Of a stretch of 5,786 nt of DNA, positions 1 through 4,715 are shown piece by piece. The position numbers were made by a program, and so were the translations under genes. This stretch comes from Planctomycetaceae bacterium. Lineage in GTDB: Bacteria; Planctomycetota; Planctomycetia; Pirellulales; UBA1268. The DNA is taken from assembly GCA_947464585.1 (NCBI GenBank), contig CANHYS010000173.1, positions 1 through 5,786 on the forward strand, written 5' to 3'. The number at the start of each line of letters is the position of its first letter. Position 1 is the first letter of the stretch. The notes beneath the pieces were generated by a model. That model searched no databases and was not told the origin of the DNA. It saw nothing but the letters and a program-made list of their open reading frames with translations.

Positions 1-182
1 AACAACTCCTCAACGGCACGGCGGATATCGGCCTTGTTGGCCTCGGTCACCACCTCGAACGTGTAGGCATTGTGACGGGTGGCCCGATGCATCCCCTTTT
101 CCGTCACGAGAGGACGGAGGATCACATGGTGCGGGGACAACCGCGGAGTGAATGCCGGAGGTGGTGGGACTGGAACAGCCAT
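1..182 (-). CDS. rplW: Large ribosomal subunit protein uL23, N-terminal part (3' end outside window)
   Basis: The first 60 codons of L23, the protein at the polypeptide exit where trigger factor and SRP dock. Recognition rests on ILRPLVTEKG (21-30), the family's R-P-x-x-T-E-K box, followed by HNAYTFEVVTEANKADIRRAVEEL (37-60), the usual beta strand and helix. The ATG at 182 is preceded by AAGGAG and lies 3 bases after the rplD stop. The N-terminus is longer than in E. coli and proline-rich (MAVPVPPPPAFTPRLSP), about ten or more residues before the conserved core. The fourth gene in the order rpsJ-rplC-rplD-rplW supports the call. The C-terminal part is not in the window. Confidence 0.95.
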   Translation of the reverse strand, partial: MAVPVPPPPAFTPRLSPHHVILRPLVTEKGMHRATRHNAYTFEVVTEANKADIRRAVEEL

Positions 183-185
183 GGC

Positions 186-965
186 TTATTTCTCCTTCTT
201 CGCAGCCCGCTTGGCAGGCTTGCGACCCTCGGCACGCTTCGATGCAGCAGGCTTCTCGGCCTTTGCCGCCCCACGCCGAGCAGCAGGCTTCTTACCGGCG
301 GCGGCGGCCTTTCCGACGGCAGCCACCTTGTCAGCTGCCACCTTCGCAACCGACGCACGGAATGCATCGATGGCTGCGGTGGTCATCAACACCGCACGAG
401 GCTGGAGCAACGACCAAGCATTCAGATCTCCGACCGGCGACACCGACACGCCATCGATATTGCGAGCACTCTTCCAGAGCATGTCGTCGTGCTTGGCGGG
501 AGCGACCAACACGGTCTTTTCAGCGATCCCCAACGACTTGAGCAACTTCGCGACGACAGCCGTCTTGGGCGACCCAAGCTCAAGACCATCAACGAGCTTG
601 ACCTCGTCGTCGGCCAGCCGGGCTGCCAGCGCCATCCGCGTGGCCGCACGCAGCGACTTCTTCGGCATCCGCCACCCGAAGTCACGCGGACGCTTCGCGA
701 AGATATGACCGCCACCACGACGCGTACCACTTCGCCGCGCACCAGCACGGGCGTTGCCCGTGCCCTTCTGCTTGTAAAGCTTTTTCGTGGAGCCGGCGAC
801 CTCGCCGCGATTCTTCGTGCGAAACGTGCCCTGCCGCTGATTCGCCTGGTACATCACCACGGCATCATGCAGCAACTGCTTGTTCACAGCGGGAGCCAAC
901 TCGGCAGGGTCGATCTCGTAAGACCCGACCTTCTTCCCGGTAATGTCGTATACGGCAAGATTCAC
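186..965 (-). CDS. rplD: Large ribosomal subunit protein uL4 with basic C-terminal tail
   Basis: A 259-residue L4, against about 200 in E. coli. L4 binds 23S rRNA near the exit tunnel; in E. coli it also represses the S10 operon. The core covers residues 1-205: YDITGKKVG (6-14), LLHDAVVMYQANQRQGT (31-47), and the extended tunnel loop KQKGTGNARAGARRSG to RGGGHIFAKRPRDF (65-96). Residues from about 206 to 259 form an added tail, almost only Ala, Lys, Arg, Gly and Pro, ending in AKRAAKKEK; it is likely disordered and RNA-binding. The start is GTG at 965, since the family N-terminus begins there. It overlaps the rplC stop in a 4-base GTGA, which suggests translational coupling; only a weak AAGG precedes it. 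The TAA stop is 3 bases before the rplW ATG. Confidence 0.97.
   Translation of the reverse strand: MNLAVYDITGKKVGSYEIDPAELAPAVNKQLLHDAVVMYQANQRQGTFRTKNRGEVAGSTKKLYKQKGTGNARAGARRSGTRRGGGHIFAKRPRDFGWRMPKKSLRAATRMALAARLADDEVKLVDGLELGSPKTAVVAKLLKSLGIAEKTVLVAPAKHDDMLWKSARNIDGVSVSPVGDLNAWSLLQPRAVLMTTAAIDAFRASVAKVAADKVAAVGKAAAAGKKPAARRGAAKAEKPAASKRAEGRKPAKRAAKKEK
192..197 (-). promoter_or_regulatory. Ribosome binding site of rplW inside the rplD 3' end
   Basis: On the minus strand AAGGAG lies 9 bases before the rplW ATG and is formed by the Lys-Glu codons that end rplD. It fixes the rplW start at 182 and ties its translation to ribosomes finishing rplD. Confidence 0.65.
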
Positions 966-1735
966 TTGGCACCCGCCTTCTTCTTGGCGCCACCAGCGGG
1001 AGCCGGCCCACTGCGACGCTTGACCTTGTTGGTCTGCCGCACCACCACATACCCGCCATTGGGACCTGGCACCGCCCCACGAACGAGCAGGAGATTGTTT
1101 TCGAGATCGATCCTCACCAGCTTGACGTTTCGCATGGTGGACCGCTCGTTGCCGAACCGACCAGCCATCCGCTTGCCCTTGAAGACACGACCAGGCGAGG
1201 TGTTCATGCCCGTGCCACCCTGATGGCGATGCACCTTCTTGACGCCGTGACTGGCACGCTGGCCACTGAAGCCATGCCGCTTCATCACACCGGCCGTCCC
1301 GCGACCCTTGGTGGTGCCGACGATGTCAACAAAGTCGACACCCTCAAACAAGTCGACCGTCAGCACGCCACCGACCTCGACGCCGGGATAGTCCCCGCGG
1401 AGTTCGCGAACAAACCGCTTCGGCTCGCAGTCAGCCTTGACGACGGCCGTCACCCCAGCCTCGGCAGCCCGCTTCGCACGGCGGCTATCGAGCTTGGCGA
1501 CATGACCGCGAACAGACCGGCTGGCCAATCGGCGAGGCTTGTCGAGAAAGCCAATCTGAACGGCCGCATAGCCGTCCCGCTCGACCGAACGCACCTGAGT
1601 CACCGCACACGGACCGGCTTCAATCACGGTGACCGGCACCACAGCGCCGTTGGCATCAAACACCTGCGTCATCCCGACCTTGCGGCCAAGGAGGCCTTTC
1701 CGACCAGCGGAATCAGCCTTTGTTTCTGCAGCCAT
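962..1735 (-). CDS. rplC: Large ribosomal subunit protein uL3
   Basis: A 257-residue L3, one of the first proteins to assemble on 23S rRNA, with a loop reaching towards the peptidyl transferase centre. Visible family features are GLLGRKVGMTQVF (14-26), GFLDKP (62-67) and the signature region 138-203 (DIVGTTKGRGTAGVMKRHGF, then PGRVFKGKRMAGRFGNE). It is longer than E. coli L3 (209 residues) because of a short N-terminal lead and a basic tail of about 20 residues (KRRSGPAPAGGAKKKAGAK). The position of the Gln methylated by PrmB in E. coli is Met177 here. The start is uncertain: ATG codons at 1735, 1741 and 1747 are all in frame and none has a strong Shine-Dalgarno. A weak GGGA precedes 1747 by 10 bases. 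I chose 1735 because it leaves the shortest non-conserved lead. The TGA stop overlaps the rplD start. Confidence 0.95.
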   Translation of the reverse strand: MAAETKADSAGRKGLLGRKVGMTQVFDANGAVVPVTVIEAGPCAVTQVRSVERDGYAAVQIGFLDKPRRLASRSVRGHVAKLDSRRAKRAAEAGVTAVVKADCEPKRFVRELRGDYPGVEVGGVLTVDLFEGVDFVDIVGTTKGRGTAGVMKRHGFSGQRASHGVKKVHRHQGGTGMNTSPGRVFKGKRMAGRFGNERSTMRNVKLVRIDLENNLLLVRGAVPGPNGGYVVVRQTNKVKRRSGPAPAGGAKKKAGAK

Positions 1736-1965
1736 ATGCATCGCCATCGAGACAGCATCCCATGCAACCAGAAGCATTCCTGCTACCGGCGCTGATTCCA
1801 TCTCGCGATCACGCTCGAAGCCGTTGGCTGCGGGAGCACCCGGGCAATCTGCCCCGAGCCTTACCCACAACGCCTTCCAAGCATGCCGTGTCGTGCGCTC
1901 CTAAAGTGTTGAAAAAGTTGTGAATTGTGTGCGAAATCAAACCCGTGATCCCTGCCCTGCCGCGG
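1736..1965 (-). other. Structured spacer between rpsJ and rplC
   Basis: These 230 bases have no convincing gene. The rplC frame stays open upstream to a TTG at 1870, but those codons (MWVRLGADCPGAPAANG...) look unlike any L3 N-terminus. Just after rpsJ there is an AT-rich patch (about 1900-1940, CAACTTTTTCAACACTTTAG on the minus strand) with no clear -35/-10 pair. Then comes a possible long stem, GGAGCGCACG (1901-1892) with CGGGTGCTCC (1842-1833), nine of ten positions paired with one G-U. It encloses a local hairpin GGGCA-GAT-TGCCC (1854-1842) that shares one base with it. It may be a leader for separate control of rplC, but no known motif was recognised. Confidence 0.35.
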
Positions 1966-2292
1966 CTACCGCGACGAGGCCTTGATCTTGATATCAACGC
2001 CGGCAGGGAGGCTCAGCTTATTGAGCGCCTCAATCGTCTTGGCCGTGGCCTGGACGATGTCGATCACCCTCTTGTGCGTGCGAATCTCGTACTGCTGCCT
2101 GGCCTTCTTGTCGATGTGGGGACTCGAGAGCACCGTGTACCGTTCGATCCGCGTGGGGAGCGGAATCGGACCGTGCACCTCGGAGTTGGTCCGCTTCGCG
2201 GTGTCGACGATCTCCGCAGCGCTCTGGTCGAGCACCACGTGGTCGTACGCTTCCATACGAATTCTGATGATTTCTTGTGTCGGACCGGCCAC
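1966..2292 (-). CDS. rpsJ: Small ribosomal subunit protein uS10
   Basis: A 108-residue S10, close to the usual 100-105. It is part of the 30S head; in E. coli the same protein (NusE) also binds NusB in antitermination. Family features: [11 protein letters not shown] (8-18), the [21 protein letters not shown] segment (39-59), the long-loop sequence [11 protein letters not shown] (69-79), and the C-terminal beta strand [12 protein letters not shown] (95-106). It starts with GTG at 2292, backed by GGAG 7 bases upstream. The N-terminus MAGPTQEI is a few residues longer than in E. coli. The stop is TAG and lies in the loop of a short perfect palindrome (CGCGG-TAG-CCGCG). As in most bacteria it is the first gene of the S10 operon, but here a 230-base spacer separates it from rplC. 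Confidence 0.98.
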   Translation of the reverse strand: MAGPTQEIIRIRMEAYDHVVLDQSAAEIVDTAKRTNSEVHGPIPLPTRIERYTVLSSPHIDKKARQQYEIRTHKRVIDIVQATAKTIEALNKLSLPAGVDIKIKASSR

Positions 2293-2299
2293 GAAAAAA

Positions 2300-2303
2300 C
2301 TCC
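2300..2303 (-). promoter_or_regulatory. Ribosome binding site of rpsJ
   Basis: On the minus strand GGAG lies 7 bases before a GTG codon at 2292, with a T-rich spacer. It decides that rpsJ begins at GTG 2292 rather than at the internal ATG (residue 13). Confidence 0.65.
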
Positions 2304-2413
2304 AATAACCGAGATCGAAACGGAGAAACAGTCAAAAAAAACGAATACTACAGACGGTTCGGCGGCAGCTCATCGCACGCCCACACAGGCTTTTGAACCC
2401 AGTAGGACTGAAG

Positions 2414-2437
2414 AAAAGCCTCCGAAAAGGCTTTTTT
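2414..2437 (-). terminator. Stem-loop with T-rich tail after the EF-G gene (terminator or attenuator)
   Basis: The arms AAAAGCCT and AGGCTTTT form a perfect 8-bp stem around the 6-base loop TTTCGG (minus strand). The minus-strand 3' side runs TTTTCTTC. The plus-strand 3' side has six T in a row, so the element could act in both directions. It lies about 145 bases after the EF-G stop and could be that gene's Rho-independent terminator. It also lies downstream of the candidate promoter at 2497-2525 and upstream of rpsJ, so it could serve as an attenuator. The stem has only three or four G-C pairs at its loop end, so it is modest in strength. Confidence 0.5.
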
Positions 2438-2496
2438 CTGCGTCTTCTTCCTGCGGCCCACAGGCACCGCGGGGAGTCGCTGCGGATGAAGCACGA

Positions 2497-2525
2497 AATC
2501 TATGGTCACCTGTGGCCGGTGTCAA
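2497..2525 (-). promoter_or_regulatory. Candidate sigma70-type promoter for the S10 operon
   Basis: On the minus strand a perfect -35 TTGACA (2525-2520) is followed by a 17-base spacer and TAGATT (2502-2497), a 4 of 6 match to TATAAT. It lies 54 bases after the GTPase stop codon and points towards rpsJ. Transcription would start near 2490 and give a leader of about 200 bases. The match and spacing are good, but this is a consensus call from one site in a lineage whose promoters need not follow E. coli rules. Confidence 0.45.
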
Positions 2526-2578
2526 CACGCCGCTTTTCCACGGCCAAATACCGCCTTGAACCCCCTTTTCACCGACGG

Positions 2579-4702
2579 TCATACGAACGCCTCGGCCGTT
2601 TCGGCCGGCGCGGGGCCATATTTGAGCGGGGCCATCGTGAAACTGGCCCGTCCCTGGCTCACGCTGCGCACCGCCGCGGAATAGCCGAACATGCTTGCGA
2701 GCGGCGATTCTGCCGTCAGCACGTTCATGCCCCCACGAATCTCGGTGTTGGTGATGATTGCCCGTCGCTGCTGGAGATCGTTGATCACGTCGCCCAGGTG
2801 ATCCTCCGGTACCGTCACCTCCACCCGCATCACCGGCTCGAGAAGCACGGTGCCAGCCTCGCTGAGCATGCGGTCGATGCAGTCGGCCGCGGCCATGCGG
2901 ATCGCCACGTCGGTGGGCAACGGTTCGGACAGCGGACTCTCCAGCACCACGATTCGCACCGCCCAGAGCGGGCAGCCCTTGAGGCCGCCCCGCTCGGCGC
3001 TCTCGCGAACCGACTCCGTCATGATCGCGGCCGCCGAGGCGGCCGCCTCAGACTGCGGAAACCAGCCCTGCTCCACCGTGACAGCCGCCTGATCGTTTGT
3101 CGGCTCGGCCCGGATCGTGACCTCGGCCACGAGCGTCTGGCCCGCCACCTGACGGTTGACGCGGCCTGTCACGGTGACGGCCCGGGCGAGCGTTTCCTTG
3201 TAGCTCACCCGCGGCTTGTGCACGCGGCAGCGGAGGTTGAAGTCCCGTTCAAGCCTGTGACGGATGACCTCCAGATGCAGTTCTCCCATGCCGGAAATCA
3301 GCGTCTGTCCGGTCTCCTCGCTCTCCACGGCCCGGAACGTGGGATCCTGCCGCTTCATCATCTCCAGAACGTCGGCCAGCTTCTTGCGCTCGAGGCTCGT
3401 CTCCGGTTCGATCGCCATCGAAATGACCGTCTCCGGAAACTCGATCTGCTCGAGGAGAATGGGGTCGTTCGCATCGCAGAGCGTGTCGCCTGTGATGCTC
3501 GACCGGGGGCCGATCACGCCCACGATATCCCCGGCCTCGGCCTGCTCGATCTGCTCCCGGCGGTCGGCCTGCACGTGCCAGAGCTGGGCGATGTTTTCCT
3601 TCTTCTGCCGGAGCGGATTCCATGCCCGGCTGCCCGCCTTGAGCGTGCCCGAATAGACCCGCACAAACGAGAGATCGCCATGTTTTTCGGCCACAATCTT
3701 GAAGACAAGCCCACAGAAAGGGGCCTTCGGATCGGCCTTCCGCGAGACCACTGCCGGCGCCGCCACGGCCTTCTTGCCAGCGGCGAGCTTGGAAGGATCG
3801 ATCCCCTCGACCGGCGGCACGTCCGCTGGGCTTGGCAGATACCAGGCCACCGCGTCGAGCACCGGCTGCACGCCGATGCAGTCGAGCGCCGAACCGCCCA
3901 GCACCGGCACCACCTGCCGGCGAATCGTCGCCTGCCGAATCGCCTTCCGGATCACCTCCACAGGGATCGGCGCGTCGCCGAGGGCCAGTTCGGCCAGCTC
4001 TTCGGAGAAGTCGAAGAGCGTTGAAACCAGCTGCTCCCGCCACTCCGCCGCGACGTCGGCCAGCTCGGGCGGGATCGGTGACTTCGTCGCCTGAGCGGTG
4101 CCGGCACCGCCCGCCAGGGCATCCTCTTTGGAGGGAAAGGTCAGCAGCTGCATCTCCACCAGATCGACGAGACCGCGAAAAGGATCTTTGACATGGGGCG
4201 GCCCGAGGCCCAGCGGCACCTGCAGGATCAGCGGCCGGGCGGCCAGCCGCTCCCTGATCTGCTCCACGGTACCGAAGAAATCAGCCCCCTCGCGGTCGAG
4301 CTTGTTGATCAGCGCGATCCGTGGCACGCCGTATTTGTCGGCCTGTCGCCAGACGGTTTCGCTCTGGGCCTCGACCCCCTCGCGGGCGGAAAACACCACG
4401 ACCGCCCCGTCGAGCACCCGCAGACTCCGCTCCACTTCGGCCGTAAAATCGACATGCCCGGGCGTGTCAATCAGGTTCACCGTGACATCCTGCCAGCGAA
4501 ACGTCACCGCGGCGGAATAGATCGTGATCCCCCGCTCCTGCTCCTCGGGGTCGAAGTCGGTGATCGTGGTGCCGCGGTCCACGTCGCCGAGTCGATGGCT
4601 CGTCTTCGTGAAAAACAGCAGCCGCTCGGTGAGCGTGGTCTTGCCCGCATCGATGTGGGCGATGATCCCGATGTTGCGAATCTTTTCCAGTTGCCGGCTC
4701 AT
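2579..4702 (-). CDS. fusA: EF-G-family translational GTPase, spdEFG2/mtEFG2-like (probable ribosome recycling factor)
   Basis: A 707-residue ribosomal GTPase of normal EF-G length with all nucleotide-binding motifs intact: G1 AHIDAGKT (15-22), G2 ERGITI (56-61), G3 DTPGH (79-83), G4 NKLD (133-136), G5-like GGSALDCIGVQ (269-279). Domain II spans about 327-415, domain III about 425-495 (GMGELHLE, 471-478), domain IV about 497-620, and domain V (LEPVMRVEV to MFGYSAAVRS) about 621-690. Two places depart from elongation-type EF-G. The switch I stretch reads LGDVDRGTTITDF (38-50). Domain IV has VNRQVAGQTLVAEVTIRAEP (515-534) where translocating EF-G carries a glycine-rich H-K-K-Q-x-G-G-x-G-Q-Y loop. 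Both resemble, from memory, human mitochondrial EF-G2 (GFM2), which splits ribosomes together with RRF. Automatic annotation would call it fusA, elongation factor G; the recycling role is inference. A bacterial EF-G II paralogue is the main alternative, but the intact G2 and G3 argue against it. Start ATG 4702 is supported by GGAGG 7 bases upstream; stop TGA. Confidence 0.95.
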   Translation of the reverse strand: MSRQLEKIRNIGIIAHIDAGKTTLTERLLFFTKTSHRLGDVDRGTTITDFDPEEQERGITIYSAAVTFRWQDVTVNLIDTPGHVDFTAEVERSLRVLDGAVVVFSAREGVEAQSETVWRQADKYGVPRIALINKLDREGADFFGTVEQIRERLAARPLILQVPLGLGPPHVKDPFRGLVDLVEMQLLTFPSKEDALAGGAGTAQATKSPIPPELADVAAEWREQLVSTLFDFSEELAELALGDAPIPVEVIRKAIRQATIRRQVVPVLGGSALDCIGVQPVLDAVAWYLPSPADVPPVEGIDPSKLAAGKKAVAAPAVVSRKADPKAPFCGLVFKIVAEKHGDLSFVRVYSGTLKAGSRAWNPLRQKKENIAQLWHVQADRREQIEQAEAGDIVGVIGPRSSITGDTLCDANDPILLEQIEFPETVISMAIEPETSLERKKLADVLEMMKRQDPTFRAVESEETGQTLISGMGELHLEVIRHRLERDFNLRCRVHKPRVSYKETLARAVTVTGRVNRQVAGQTLVAEVTIRAEPTNDQAAVTVEQGWFPQSEAAASAAAIMTESVRESAERGGLKGCPLWAVRIVVLESPLSEPLPTDVAIRMAAADCIDRMLSEAGTVLLEPVMRVEVTVPEDHLGDVINDLQQRRAIITNTEIRGGMNVLTAESPLASMFGYSAAVRSVSQGRASFTMAPLKYGPAPAETAEAFV

Positions 4703-4709
4703 GCCGCTG

Positions 4710-4714
4710 CCTCC
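4710..4714 (-). promoter_or_regulatory. Ribosome binding site of the EF-G-family gene
   Basis: On the minus strand GGAGG sits 7 bases before the ATG at 4702, inside the 13-base gap after the argS stop. It is the strongest Shine-Dalgarno match seen in the window. It fixes the start of the GTPase gene and supports translation from an argS-led transcript. Confidence 0.8.
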
Positions 4715-4715
4715 A

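Larger units (their letters stand above)
2293..2490 (-). promoter_or_regulatory. Putative rpsJ leader RNA with competing hairpins
   Basis: This is the transcript leader expected if the promoter at 2497-2525 is used. In minus-strand order it holds a 15-base hairpin at 2464-2450 (CCTGTG, loop GGC, CGCAGG, one G-U pair); the terminator-like stem at 2435-2414; a small CAGT-CCT-ACTG hairpin at 2410-2400; and a second copy of AAAAGCCT at 2394-2387. The downstream arm AGGCTTTT (2421-2414) can pair with either AAAAGCCT copy, so two folds exclude each other. A T8 run at 2341-2334 and the rpsJ ribosome binding site follow. The S10 operon of E. coli has a leader of similar length where L4 controls termination. 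Whether this one does so is inference, since no L4-binding motif was recognised. Confidence 0.3.

Noticed and set aside
72..1223. A 383-codon plus-strand open frame opposite rplC, rplD and rplW
   Set aside because: Shadow of conserved ribosomal protein genes; low-complexity translation with no recognisable motif.
1736..1870. Longer rplC starting at TTG 1870
   Set aside because: The extra 45 residues do not resemble L3, TTG is a rare start and no ribosome binding site precedes it.
2295..2334. TTGACT after the T8 run as a -35 box for rpsJ
   Set aside because: No acceptable -10 at 16-18 bases, and the start would fall almost on the ribosome binding site. The site at 2497-2525 is better.
2332..2373. 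A 13-codon leader ORF (minus strand ATG 2373 to TGA 2332) before rpsJ
   Set aside because: No ribosome binding site, no run of regulatory codons, and its end is just the T8 tract. Chance is sufficient.
2393..4024. A 543-codon open frame on the plus strand, opposite the EF-G gene
   Set aside because: It is antisense to a clear EF-G coding sequence. The product is Arg/His/Leu-rich without domains, as expected from the complement of GC-rich codons.
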